From assembly GCA_040880585.1 (NCBI GenBank), contig JBBDID010000054.1, positions 1 to 64,000 of the forward strand: a stretch of DNA of 64,000 bases, read 5' to 3'. Positions 18,335 through 26,280 of this stretch are shown here, piece after piece. Position numbers and translations under genes: made by a program. The notes beneath the pieces are model-generated. The model searched no databases, was not told the DNA's origin, and was given only the letters and a program-made list of their open reading frames with translations. Position 1 is the first letter of the stretch, and every line of letters starts with the position of its first letter. The DNA comes from Paracrocinitomix sp040880585. GTDB lineage: Bacteria; Bacteroidota; Bacteroidia; Flavobacteriales_D; Crocinitomicaceae.

Positions 18335-19154
18335 AAAATTCTATGGCTTTATTTATCGCCTTTTTAAGATCTTCAGGAAGTTGATCAGAATCCCAGGGGT
18401 GTTTTGTTCCAAAAGTATGCTCCGCTCCTTTGATAATGGCAATTCTTGTGTCTGTATAAGCTGCCAGTGCTAATCCCTCTGAAATAGATACGGACTGATC
18501 CATATCTCCGTGAATTTGTAAAAACGGAATTTTAAGCTCCCTGGCGGCAAGCTCAATATCCAGTTCGTTTCGGTGTTCCAGAAAATCTTCATACCACGAA
18601 AAATAATGGGGCATTTCCTGATGGGTTCGGCTGTTGGTGACATAATAAACGCCCTTTTCTTTCCATTCCTTCATTTGCTCTCCCATTGGAAAACGGCTTT
18701 CTATATCAGAAATACCGGCCAAAGAAACCACTTTTTTTATACGGGAATCCTTAACTGCTTGTAATATTGCGATTCCCCCTCCTCTACTATGTCCTAACAA
18801 ATAAATGGGAATATCCAATTCCAATTCTTTTTCAATCAAACGCTGAGTTTCATCTATTATAGTCGCCACATCAAATAACTCATAGGAATAGCGATTCCGG
18901 GCAAAGGCTTTTAAATCAGGAAAATCTATCGGTTCGTCAATAGTTCCTCCATTATGTGTCATATTAAACTTGACAAAACCAAATCCCTCCTGAAAAAAGG
19001 CATCTGCCATCAAATTCCAGGCGCCCCAGTCCTTAAACCCTTTGTATCCATGGATAAAAATTACAACCGCTTTTGATGTTTTATCTATCTTAGCATCATA
19101 GAGTGATTTTCGGTGATCACTTCCCACATATATCTTGTTCTTAAAATCAATCAT
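18324..19154 (-). CDS. Alpha/beta hydrolase (dienelactone hydrolase/BAAT-like)
   Basis: The 276-residue protein has a classic alpha/beta-hydrolase layout. VVIFIHGYKGFKDWGAW is the oxyanion-hole strand with HG, LLGHSRGGGIA is the nucleophile elbow with serine, IPFLQIHGDMDQSVSI carries the acid residue, and IKGAEHTFGTKHPW holds the catalytic histidine. There is no signal peptide, so it acts in the cytoplasm. The substrate cannot be deduced from sequence. It is a single gene, convergent with dacB (11-nt overlap) and divergent from the following operon. Confidence 0.82.
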   Translation of the reverse strand: MIDFKNKIYVGSDHRKSLYDAKIDKTSKAVVIFIHGYKGFKDWGAWNLMADAFFQEGFGFVKFNMTHNGGTIDEPIDFPDLKAFARNRYSYELFDVATIIDETQRLIEKELELDIPIYLLGHSRGGGIAILQAVKDSRIKKVVSLAGISDIESRFPMGEQMKEWKEKGVYYVTNSRTHQEMPHYFSWYEDFLEHRNELDIELAARELKIPFLQIHGDMDQSVSISEGLALAAYTDTRIAIIKGAEHTFGTKHPWDSDQLPEDLKKAINKAIEFFNK

Positions 19155-19160
19155 AAGTCC

Positions 19161-19168
19161 TATCTTTG
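19161..19168 (+). promoter_or_regulatory. -7 element of the lipoprotein-Rpe/CBS-DAHP synthase operon
   Basis: TATCTTTG matches TAnnTTTG exactly. It lies in the 33-nt space after the divergent hydrolase start and would start transcription near 19175. It is the only strong promoter seen before the five overlapping genes that run to 23194. Confidence 0.6.
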
Positions 19169-19187
19169 ACCATTCAATTTTTCAGCT

Positions 19188-19583
19188 ATTAATTATAAAA
19201 TTACATACTTCATTCCACTTGGCATAATGCTATTCCTCACTTCCTGTCAGGCAACTTACGGAGAAAGGTATAATCGTGGAAATTTAGAAGTGTATTATAC
19301 GGAAGAAATGAAATCATACGTCATTCCAACAGCAAACTATTTTGAAGATAATGATCTGATCCGGGAAGACAAGAAACATTCTATACAGTTAACCAGTAGC
19401 AAAATGGATAGCGAAAATCCCAGTATGATCTTAAAGATGATTGTAAGTGATTCCGAACAGGAACCCCCCGTATATATGGATGATCACTTAGATTTGCTGG
19501 AGGCCGATTTAAAAACAGAGGTCTTTAAAGGAGCAAATTTCAGGATTGAGGTTTGTAATGAAAATTTTATTGAAATCAAATGA
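19188..19583 (+). CDS. Small lipoprotein of unknown function, probable ATT start
   Basis: From the ATG at 19227 the product would begin MLFLTSCQ, too short for a signal peptide. Reading the same frame upstream gives a near-perfect lipoprotein signal: a Lys-bearing n-region, the hydrophobic run ITYFIPLGIMLFL and the lipobox LTSC. No ATG, GTG or TTG occurs between the in-frame stop at 19167 and 19227. The best start is therefore ATT at 19188, about 20 nt after the -7 element. The mature part (about 110 residues) has no recognised domain. The stop overlaps the next gene by 4 nt, so it is the first gene of that operon. A loss of signal peptide by mutation is the alternative. Confidence 0.6.
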   Translation: MNYKITYFIPLGIMLFLTSCQATYGERYNRGNLEVYYTEEMKSYVIPTANYFEDNDLIREDKKHSIQLTSSKMDSENPSMILKMIVSDSEQEPPVYMDDHLDLLEADLKTEVFKGANFRIEVCNENFIEIK

Positions 19584-20593
19584 AAATATCTGCATCCATA
19601 TATTCCGATAAAAAAAGTGATCAACTGATCGATACGATTCGGGAGTTAAATGAAAGTCATGTGGATATGATCCATGTAGACTGCAATGATGATCTGAATG
19701 TTTTTACCGATATTGAAATCATCCAACAAAACTCACACATCCCTATTGATTTGCACATTATAACACCGGACGCCCGTCGATTTCTCCCTGCACTACAAAC
19801 TTTTGACATTGAGTATGTGACCTTTCAATACGAAGATCTGAAAGTGAAAGAACTGGATATTCCAAAAGAGTTTATGGGGCAGCTGGGGCTAGCCATTACT
19901 TCTGATACAGAAATAGAGGTTTTTGACCAATATGCTGAGGATTTTGATTTCATTTTATTCATGGCTACTGTTCCGGGGAAAAGTGGTGGAAAATTTGATA
20001 AAAATAACTTTCGGAAAATCCGCGCATTCCAGCAAAAATATCCCGACAAAAAAGTACATGTAGACGGTGGCGTTAATGCTGAAGTTTCTTTTATTCTAAG
20101 AAATATGGGCGTGTACGCCTCAGTTTCGGGTTCTTATCTCTTCAACTCAACCAATATCAATACCGCATTATTGAATTTAAAACTCAATGAGATTGAATCC
20201 CGTTTTTTGGTGAAAGATTTTATGCGGGATTTAGACGAATCTCCGGTAGTATATGAAAAGGATCTCAACCTGGAACAAGTACTTAAAGTGATGAATTTTG
20301 GTCGATTGGGCTTTGTTATGGTGGTGGATGATGATGGCACTTTTAAAGGAATTATCGGCAATGCAGATTTACGTCGTGGTTTATTAGAACATATTGATAA
20401 TCTGAACGAAACAGATGTTTATCAACTCATCAACTTCAATCCCTCTACAGTTGGGGGTGATTTTACGGTTTACCAGCTACTTCGTTTTATAAAAAAAGAA
20501 AGCAAAACTATTGTTTATTTACCGGTAATTGATGCCTCGGGAAAAGCTATTGGCAGTATTAATTTCATGAATTTAATTAAAGGAGAACTATGA
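19580..20593 (+). CDS. Ribulose-phosphate 3-epimerase-like barrel fused to a CBS domain pair
   Basis: Residues 1 to about 205 follow the Rpe TIM-barrel pattern: a start strand KISASI, HVDCND where Rpe has HVDIMDG, IDLHIITPD, FMATVPGKSGGKFD where Rpe has MSVNPGFGGQ, and VHVDGGVN. Residues about 215-337 form two CBS motifs, including LGFVMVVDDDGTFKGIIGNADLRRG and VYLPVIDASGKAIGSINFMNLI, which usually bind adenosyl nucleotides. The metal/substrate residues are partly altered relative to Rpe, so activity on pentose phosphate is uncertain. The gene overlaps its neighbours by 4 nt on both sides, next to DAHP synthase and a KdsC-like phosphatase. This resembles KdsD, which joins a sugar-phosphate isomerase to a CBS pair, but with a different barrel. 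Confidence 0.75.
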   Translation: MKISASIYSDKKSDQLIDTIRELNESHVDMIHVDCNDDLNVFTDIEIIQQNSHIPIDLHIITPDARRFLPALQTFDIEYVTFQYEDLKVKELDIPKEFMGQLGLAITSDTEIEVFDQYAEDFDFILFMATVPGKSGGKFDKNNFRKIRAFQQKYPDKKVHVDGGVNAEVSFILRNMGVYASVSGSYLFNSTNINTALLNLKLNEIESRFLVKDFMRDLDESPVVYEKDLNLEQVLKVMNFGRLGFVMVVDDDGTFKGIIGNADLRRGLLEHIDNLNETDVYQLINFNPSTVGGDFTVYQLLRFIKKESKTIVYLPVIDASGKAIGSINFMNLIKGEL

Positions 20594-21588
20594 TTATCCA
20601 CTTAAAAAAAACCATTGGACCAGAAAAAGCAAATCAAATCGGGAAAGAATTAAAAGCCTTTGTTGTGGAAACAGCTGATCAATTTGTTTTGATCACCTCC
20701 TCCGGTTTAAAAGAAGTAGATGCTAAATACAATGAGCATATTCTGGAGCGTTATGTCTTTGACAATGATATGCAACTTGCCTCCAAAAAGTATTTGAATA
20801 CAACTCGTGAAGTGACGATTGGAAATGTAACAATCGGTGGTGAAACCAATAACACACTTGTCGTTGCCGGACCTTGCTCAGTAGAATCAGAAGAGCAAAT
20901 TCAACAATCTTCTCAGCTTCTTAAAAAAATGAACTTAACTACTCTGAGGGGAGGCTGTTATAAACCACGGACTTCACCATATAGCTTTCAGGGCTTGGGG
21001 TTGGAAGGGTTAAAATTGCTCCGAAAAATGAAGGAGGAGCACGGTCTTAATATCATTACAGAAGTACGGGATGCTACGCATATTGATGAAGTAATTGAGT
21101 ATTCAGATGTGATTCAGGTAGGTGCAAAAGCCATGTATGATCAGGGGATTTTACGGGCTTGCGCAAAAACCAGAAAACCTGTATTGATCAAACGTGGTTT
21201 CGGTTCAACTTTGCAAGAGTTTGTTCAATGTGCAGAATTCGTGCTTTCAGGCGGGAATAACAATGTGATGCTCTGCGAACGAGGGATTAGAACGTTTGAA
21301 ACCAAAACTCGGTTTACCTTAGATTTATGTGGCGTTGCTTACTTGAAAGAACACACTAATTTACCCGTTATTTTGGATCCTTCCCACGCAATGGGTCATG
21401 CTTACGGGGTTCCTGACTTAACCAGAGCTTGTGTCGCTATGGGAATTGATGGGTTATTGATTGAAGTTCACCCCAACCGGAAAGTGGCAAAGTCAGATGC
21501 CGCCCAACAATTAACACATGAAGAATTTGAGACGCTTTTCAATTCACTTTCTCCTATTGCAACAGCTGTTGGACGTAAAATTGTGTAA
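20590..21588 (+). CDS. aroF: 3-deoxy-7-phosphoheptulonate (DAHP) synthase, type I-beta
   Basis: The enzyme condenses phosphoenolpyruvate with erythrose-4-phosphate, the first step of the shikimate pathway. The 332-residue protein has the N-terminal ferredoxin-like regulatory domain (about 1-70) found in I-beta enzymes. The barrel follows with VVAGPCSVES, LRGGCYKPRTSPYSFQGLG, IQVGAKAMYD, VLIKRGFGSTLQEF, NVMLCERGIRTFE and VILDPSHAMGH. The metal and substrate residues (the C and H/E/D of these motifs) are visible. It overlaps the Rpe-CBS gene by 4 nt. A KDO-8-phosphate synthase identity was considered because a KdsC-like gene follows, but the N-terminal domain and PRTSPYSFQG motif favour DAHP synthase. 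Confidence 0.92.
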   Translation: MIIHLKKTIGPEKANQIGKELKAFVVETADQFVLITSSGLKEVDAKYNEHILERYVFDNDMQLASKKYLNTTREVTIGNVTIGGETNNTLVVAGPCSVESEEQIQQSSQLLKKMNLTTLRGGCYKPRTSPYSFQGLGLEGLKLLRKMKEEHGLNIITEVRDATHIDEVIEYSDVIQVGAKAMYDQGILRACAKTRKPVLIKRGFGSTLQEFVQCAEFVLSGGNNNVMLCERGIRTFETKTRFTLDLCGVAYLKEHTNLPVILDPSHAMGHAYGVPDLTRACVAMGIDGLLIEVHPNRKVAKSDAAQQLTHEEFETLFNSLSPIATAVGRKIV

Positions 21589-21617
21589 AAAGCTGTACTT
21601 TAATTGAAAATTTAGGT

Positions 21618-22283
21618 ATGAATACTTACAACACCAACATACAGCACTTGCTTAACCGGCAGGAAACGACTATTACTGAATTTGAAAGTATTATTCATAT
21701 TCCGAAAGTAAGAATCATGGATCCAACCATACCGGAATTGATCCGAATCGCCGAATACTTCAACCTCCCCATGGATGTACTTGTATTGAAGGATTTACGA
21801 TTACTCCAGCAAGTAGATGCTTCGCAGTTTAAGCTGATTATCCTGGATGTAGATGGCACCATGACAGATGGCGGAATGTATTTTACTGAGTTTGGCGATC
21901 AAATTAAAAAATACAATTCCAAGGATGGTTTAGCGATCAAAAGGAAGATCAGAGAAGGTGTGCATTTTGGAATTATTTCTCACGGAAAAAAACTCAAAGT
22001 AGTGCAAGATCGTGCTGATCTACTGGGTATCCAACACGTATATGTCGGAGATGAAGTCAAATCGATCGTTTTAAAAAAATGGCTGAATGAGTTGAAAATA
22101 AAACTGCATGAAGTTGCTTATGTGGGAGATGATCTCAATGACCTTGAAATTATTGAACAAGTAGGTAAATCAGCCTGCCCGGCAGATGCAGTGAATGCAG
22201 TGAAGCGAAAAGTCGATATCGTTTTGAGAAAAGACGGCGGAAGAGGTTGTGTCAGAGAGTTTATTGATGAATGGCTGAGTTAA
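21618..22283 (+). CDS. KdsC-like HAD phosphatase with N-terminal helical (XRE-like) extension
   Basis: The C-terminal ~165 residues are a HAD type C0 phosphatase of the KdsC group: LIILDVDGTMTDGGMYF (nucleophile Asp and DxDGTxTDG), FGIISHGKK, LKKWL with the catalytic Lys region, and VAYVGDDLNDLEII. KdsC hydrolyses 3-deoxy-manno-octulosonate 8-phosphate. This protein has about 55 extra N-terminal residues containing TIPELIRIAEYFNLPMDVLV, which reads like the second half of an XRE helix-turn-helix. Such an extension is not needed for catalysis and may be regulatory. It follows the DAHP synthase gene by 29 nt and overlaps miaA by 13 nt. Substrate could be KDO-8-P or another sugar phosphate. Confidence 0.8.
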   Translation: MNTYNTNIQHLLNRQETTITEFESIIHIPKVRIMDPTIPELIRIAEYFNLPMDVLVLKDLRLLQQVDASQFKLIILDVDGTMTDGGMYFTEFGDQIKKYNSKDGLAIKRKIREGVHFGIISHGKKLKVVQDRADLLGIQHVYVGDEVKSIVLKKWLNELKIKLHEVAYVGDDLNDLEIIEQVGKSACPADAVNAVKRKVDIVLRKDGGRGCVREFIDEWLS

Positions 22284-23194
22284 CCCCACCCACTAAAAAA
22301 ACACTGATTGTGATTTCAGGTCCCACGGCTGTGGGAAAAACAAGGCTAAGTATCCAATTGGCAAAACATTTTAAATGCCCCATTCTTTCTTATGACTCCC
22401 GGCAATTTTACCATGAGATGACCATTGGCACTGCCAAACCCTCTGTAGAAGAATTAGCTCAGGCAGAACATCACTTTATCAATTCCCGATCAATAAAAGA
22501 ACTGTATACAGCCGGAATGTATGAACAAGATGCGGTTTCACTCTTGCATGAGTTGTTCAAGACGCACGATTATTGTATAGCCGTAGGAGGAAGCGGACTG
22601 TATATTGACGCCTTGTGCTACGGAATTGACGATATCCCCTCCGACCCCGGTATTCGTAAAAAACTGGCTGATCGGTGGAAAAATGAAGGATTAGAAGCAC
22701 TGCAAGAAGAAGTGCGAAAAATCGATCCCGATTATTACGAAAGTGCCGACATGAAAAATCCGCGAAGGGTGATGCGCGCATTAGAAGTGTATGAAATTAC
22801 TGGAAAAACGTATACTTCTTATAGAACCCGTCCCCAAAAAGAGCGAAATTTTAATAGCATCCGGATTGGATTAGAAATGGAGCAGGAAAAGTTATACAAA
22901 CGTGTCGATCACAGAGTCGATCAAATGATTCAAAAAGGACTGCTGGAAGAAGTAAAAAATTTACTTCCACACAAACATCTAAAAGCACTTAAAACCGTTG
23001 GGTATAGGGAGTTGATCGATTATTTTGAAGAAAAAACTGATTTGAACACAGCCGTTGAACTCGTTAAAAGAAACAGCCGTAGATTTGCCAGAAAGCAGTA
23101 CACCTGGTTCAGAAAAAACAAAGCCATAAAATGGTTTCAATCAACAGATGAAGAAGCCGTTATTAATTATTTAGAATCAATTAAATCAAAATAA
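22271..23194 (+). CDS. miaA: tRNA dimethylallyltransferase MiaA
   Basis: MiaA transfers a dimethylallyl group to N6 of A37 in tRNAs reading UNN codons. The 307-residue protein shows the P-loop ISGPTAVGKTRLSIQLA, SYDSRQFYHEMTIGTAKP (the D-S-x-Q catalytic/tRNA-binding loop), VGGSGLYIDALCYG, NPRRVMRALEVYE, TVGYRELIDYFE and RRFARKQYTWFR near the C-terminus. All are typical. The start overlaps the KdsC-like gene by 13 nt, and the gene is the last of the 19.2-23.2 kb operon. Together with mtaB a few hundred bases further on, two A37-modifying enzymes are encoded close together. Confidence 0.96.
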   Translation: MAELTPPTKKTLIVISGPTAVGKTRLSIQLAKHFKCPILSYDSRQFYHEMTIGTAKPSVEELAQAEHHFINSRSIKELYTAGMYEQDAVSLLHELFKTHDYCIAVGGSGLYIDALCYGIDDIPSDPGIRKKLADRWKNEGLEALQEEVRKIDPDYYESADMKNPRRVMRALEVYEITGKTYTSYRTRPQKERNFNSIRIGLEMEQEKLYKRVDHRVDQMIQKGLLEEVKNLLPHKHLKALKTVGYRELIDYFEEKTDLNTAVELVKRNSRRFARKQYTWFRKNKAIKWFQSTDEEAVINYLESIKSK

Positions 23195-23218
23195 ATTTCT
23201 GAATTTGAACAGAAATTA

Positions 23219-23226
23219 TAAATTTG
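23219..23226 (+). promoter_or_regulatory. Possible -7 element before the DUF3276 gene
   Basis: TAAATTTG matches TAnnTTTG and lies 26 nt before the ATG at 23253. No good -33 TTTG sits 19 nt upstream, so support is moderate. An A/G-rich ribosome-site-like AAAAAGGGAAAG precedes the ATG. Confidence 0.35.
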
Positions 23227-23252
23227 TGTATCTATAAATTAAAAAGGGAAAG

Positions 23253-23573
23253 ATGAACGAGCGAAATGATGAAGTTTTTTCAAAGCGGGTGAAAGCCGGA
23301 AAAAGAACCTATTTTTTTGATGTTAAAACAACTAGAGGAAAAGATTTGTATTTAACCATCACAGAGAGTAAGCGTGTGGGAGATTATGACGGTAAGCCTG
23401 AGTATGAAAAGCATAAAATATTTTTGTACAAAGAAGACTTCGAAAAATTTGGGGAAGGAATGACTGAAGCCCTGGATAAGATCAAAGAACTGTGGGACAG
23501 TGGGGATTATAAAACCCCGGATAGTGAAGAAGAAACTTCAGAAACAAAAGAAGTGACTTTTGAACAACTGTAG
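23253..23573 (+). CDS. DUF3276 PUR-alpha-like nucleic-acid-binding protein
   Basis: The 106-residue protein matches the bacterial PUR-alpha-like family (DUF3276) common in Bacteroidota and related to the Borrelia BpuR RNA/DNA-binding protein. The core KRVKAGKRTYFFDVKTTRGKDLYLTITESKR and the strand IFLYKEDFEKFGEGM are conserved. The tail is acidic and disordered (EEETSETKEVTFEQL). It probably binds RNA or single-stranded DNA in the cytoplasm as a dimer. The gene forms a single transcription unit bounded by a promoter-like site and a strong terminator at 23593-23633. Confidence 0.88.
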   Translation: MNERNDEVFSKRVKAGKRTYFFDVKTTRGKDLYLTITESKRVGDYDGKPEYEKHKIFLYKEDFEKFGEGMTEALDKIKELWDSGDYKTPDSEEETSETKEVTFEQL

Positions 23574-23592
23574 ACAGTAAGAAAGAAATTAT

Positions 23593-23633
23593 AAAGCCCG
23601 ATTTTAGCAAAAGCAGAAATCGGGCTTTTTTTT
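23593..23633 (+). terminator. Intrinsic terminator after the DUF3276 gene
   Basis: The perfect 12-bp stem AAAGCCCGATTT / AAATCGGGCTTT (23593-23604 with 23617-23628) closes a 12-nt loop and runs into eight or more T residues. It is placed 20 nt after the DUF3276 stop codon. Confidence 0.9.
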
Positions 23634-23659
23634 ATGGAAATTGATTCAATCGACTCAAT

Positions 23660-23825
23660 GAGCTTGTCAAAAGTCGGCAGGGAAATTTCGAGCGTGAAGG
23701 CTTGTGTTTACTGGCAAGACTCCATTTTTCTTGCATCCCCTCAGGCGGACGGAAGAAAAATTAGCCGAAGTCCAGTAGACACAATGCTTTGCGCGTAGGT
23801 TTTCTTGTCGATTTTTGACAAGCTC
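23660..23825. repeat. Long imperfect palindrome between DUF3276 and mtaB
   Basis: The two halves are reverse complements along most of about 83 nt each. The outer arms are GAGCTTGTCAAAAGTCG (23660-23676) and CGATTTTTGACAAGCTC (23809-23825), with one mismatch. A middle block around TTGTGTTTACTGG pairs with CCAGTAGACACAA. The centre has ATTTTTCTTGCATCC facing GGACGGAAGAAAAATT around 23728-23764. It would fold into one long hairpin, more GC-rich than its surroundings, and encodes no protein. A MITE-like or REP-like element is the best guess. Confidence 0.65.
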
Positions 23826-23846
23826 AATATCATAGTTCACATTTTC

Positions 23847-23854
23847 TATCTTTG
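23847..23854 (+). promoter_or_regulatory. -7 element of mtaB, five bases before the ATG
   Basis: TATCTTTG (exact TAnnTTTG) ends 5 nt before the mtaB ATG at 23860, so transcription should begin at or next to the start codon. The mRNA would then be leaderless. Confidence 0.65.
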
Positions 23855-23859
23855 CAGGC

Positions 23860-25176
23860 ATGAGTCAGTATAAAAAAGTTGCTTTCTATACCTTGGGCTG
23901 CAAATTGAATTTTTCAGAGACCTCTACCATTGCCAGAAATTTTGAGAATCAAGGCTTCGCTAAGGTTGATTTCAACGATTCACCGGATATTGTTGTGATT
24001 AACACTTGTTCTGTTACCGAAAATGCAGATAAAAAGTGTCGATCAGTTGTGAGGAGAGCCCTAAAATCAAACCCTGGTGCCTTTATCACCTTGATTGGCT
24101 GTTATGCACAGTTAAAACCCTCTGAAATTGCAGAAATACCGGGAGTAGATCTGGTACTGGGTGCCAATGAGAAATTCAATATCCTCGATCATGTTGAGCA
24201 ACTAGAGAAAAATGAATCCACCAAAGTCGCTGCTAACAACATTAAAGAAACTAACACTTTTGTTCCTTCTTATAGTTTAGGAGATCGCACCCGTTCATTT
24301 TTGAAAATACAGGATGGATGTGATTATTTCTGTTCTTTTTGTACCATTCCACTGGCCAGAGGAAAGAGCCGAAATGCCTCTATTGCTGACACCGTATTAC
24401 AAGCTAAGGAATTGGCAGAAACTGCTGTTCGTGAAGTGGTGTTAACCGGTGTAAATATTGGTGATTTTGGTCAGGGAGAAGGTGAAAATTTCTATCAGTT
24501 GATTCAGGAATTGGATAAAATTAACGGAATCGATCGCTGGCGAATTTCTTCTATTGAACCCAATCTGCTCAGCAATGAAATTATCGCTTTTGTAGCTGAA
24601 TCAAAGCACTTTGTCCCCCACTTCCACATTCCTTTGCAATCGGGATCTGACAAGCTGCTAAAGGCTATGCGAAGAAAATACCTTACTGAATTATACAGTG
24701 ATCGCATTGCTACTATTAAAAAACTTATGCCGGATGCCTGTATAGGAGTGGATGTCATTATTGGGTTTCCGGGTGAAACTGAGACCGAATTTATGGATAC
24801 AGTCAATTTTATCAAAGATCTGGATATCTCTTATCTACATGTTTTTACCTATAGTGAAAGGGCAAATACAACGGCAAGAAAAATGCCTGAAGCGGTTCCG
24901 CTCAATATTCGAAGAGAAAGAAGTAAACAACTTCAGATTTTATCTGAGAAAAAAAGGCGATTATTCTATGAAACGCAATTAGGCAAGCAAAAAGATGTAC
25001 TGTTTGAGTCTGAAGAACATGATGGGATGTTACATGGGTTTACAGAAAACTATGTCAAAGTAAAAACCACTTACTCCCCTGAATTAATCAACACAATTGT
25101 TCGGGTAAATCTTGAAGAAATAGATCGGGACGGGTTGGTTAAAGTAAAGCTTTTGTCAAAACAGTTAATCTATTGA
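23860..25176 (+). CDS. mtaB: tRNA (N6-threonylcarbamoyladenosine(37)-C2)-methylthiotransferase MtaB
   Basis: This radical-SAM methylthiotransferase converts t6A37 to ms2t6A37 in tRNA. The 438-residue protein has the N-terminal UPF0004 domain with its three cluster cysteines (YTLGCKLNFSE, INTCSVTENAD, LIGCYAQ). The radical-SAM motif is CDYFCSFC (CxxxCxxC), followed by FHIPLQSGSD and a C-terminal TRAM-like region. KVAFYTLGCKLNFSE and CSVTENADKKCR are typical of MtaB rather than MiaB or RimO. The stop codon overlaps the TTG start of the next gene. The mRNA is probably leaderless. Confidence 0.95.
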   Translation: MSQYKKVAFYTLGCKLNFSETSTIARNFENQGFAKVDFNDSPDIVVINTCSVTENADKKCRSVVRRALKSNPGAFITLIGCYAQLKPSEIAEIPGVDLVLGANEKFNILDHVEQLEKNESTKVAANNIKETNTFVPSYSLGDRTRSFLKIQDGCDYFCSFCTIPLARGKSRNASIADTVLQAKELAETAVREVVLTGVNIGDFGQGEGENFYQLIQELDKINGIDRWRISSIEPNLLSNEIIAFVAESKHFVPHFHIPLQSGSDKLLKAMRRKYLTELYSDRIATIKKLMPDACIGVDVIIGFPGETETEFMDTVNFIKDLDISYLHVFTYSERANTTARKMPEAVPLNIRRERSKQLQILSEKKRRLFYETQLGKQKDVLFESEEHDGMLHGFTENYVKVKTTYSPELINTIVRVNLEEIDRDGLVKVKLLSKQLIY

Positions 25177-26213
25177 AATACAACATTATTATATTGCTCA
25201 TTTTGTCGTCTTTTTTTTCTTTTTCACAAGAGACTATAAAAGGATCAGACACCCTTTTTCTGGATGCTAAATGGCAGGAGACTGAGAAAAGGGAAGATGC
25301 CTTCTACTACCGTGAAACATCTTTTAATCCGGATGATTCTATCCTATTTGTATATGATTATTATCTAGATTCCCAAAGCATTCAAATGAAAGGCGGTTAT
25401 CACAAAGAAATGAAGCCGTTCAATCAACATGGACGTTTTGAGTTTTATTATCCAACAGGAACTTTGAAAGCCGTGTACAACTATCACTACGGTCTCAAAC
25501 ATGGTAAATTGCAAAAATACTATGAAAACGGAGAGTTGATGTCAGAAGTAAATTACGACATGGGCACTCAGGTAGATACTATTAAAACCTACTTTAAAAA
25601 TGGACAACTCCACAAAGTTGAACTCATAAACCCTGATTTCTCCGAGAAAAATCCCTCTGATAAATTTAAAAGAACTATACTGCTAACTGCTTATGATAAA
25701 AACGGTATTATTCAGGTCAAAAATGGCAATGGAATCTATACCTCTTATTTTCTTTCGGGACGCAGGAAAGAAGTTATTCAGTATGAAAATGGATTCATTC
25801 ACGGAAAGTGGATTCAATATACAGGGGTAAGAAAGAGGGTATCTTCAATAATGACCTTCAAAAAAGGACGATTTATAAAGGGGCAATTGCGGGATAATGG
25901 CAAAAAGGATGTTTTTAGCTCACTCAGTAGAGATGCCTATTTCCCAACCGGATTGAGGGGTTTGGATAAATTCATTCAACAGAATACAGGAAATTGCAAG
26001 GATGGATTTCAAAATGAAATATTGGTATTGATCCATATTTCAACCGAAGGACAAGTAAGCTTAGAGCAAATTATAGCGGGAAATGCAAATGCCTGTCAGT
26101 TAGAAGAGCTACAAACCCTGATCACTTATATGCCACACTGGATTCCGGCAGCATTTGATGGTAAATATGTAGAAGGCAGTCAAATTCTGCGAATCGACTA
26201 TACTCAACCCTAA
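25173..26213 (+). CDS. Secreted MORN-repeat protein
   Basis: The start is TTG at 25173 overlapping the mtaB stop (TTGA). The 346-residue product begins with a signal peptide (KYNIIILLILSSFFSFSQ). It contains several MORN_2-type units such as NQHGRFEFYYPTGTLKAVYNY, LKHGKLQKYYENGELMSEVNY and IKTYFKNGQLHKVEL, and later HGKWIQYTG. The last ~75 residues (ILVLIHISTEGQVSLEQI, then WIPAAFDGK) resemble the TonB C-terminal/energy-transducing fold seen at the end of many Bacteroidota MORN proteins. It is likely periplasmic; a role in cell-surface binding is only a guess. Confidence 0.65.
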   Translation: MKYNIIILLILSSFFSFSQETIKGSDTLFLDAKWQETEKREDAFYYRETSFNPDDSILFVYDYYLDSQSIQMKGGYHKEMKPFNQHGRFEFYYPTGTLKAVYNYHYGLKHGKLQKYYENGELMSEVNYDMGTQVDTIKTYFKNGQLHKVELINPDFSEKNPSDKFKRTILLTAYDKNGIIQVKNGNGIYTSYFLSGRRKEVIQYENGFIHGKWIQYTGVRKRVSSIMTFKKGRFIKGQLRDNGKKDVFSSLSRDAYFPTGLRGLDKFIQQNTGNCKDGFQNEILVLIHISTEGQVSLEQIIAGNANACQLEELQTLITYMPHWIPAAFDGKYVEGSQILRIDYTQP

Positions 26214-26280
26214 AAAAATGTCCGCATCTATTTTTAGTGGATAGGAAGTTTTTCTTTAATTTAACAAAGGTGATCAGGGA

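Noticed and set aside
20590..21588. KDO-8-phosphate synthase (KdsA) identity
   Set aside because: The N-terminal ferredoxin-like domain and PRTSPYSFQG motif indicate DAHP synthase of type I-beta despite the KdsC-like neighbour.
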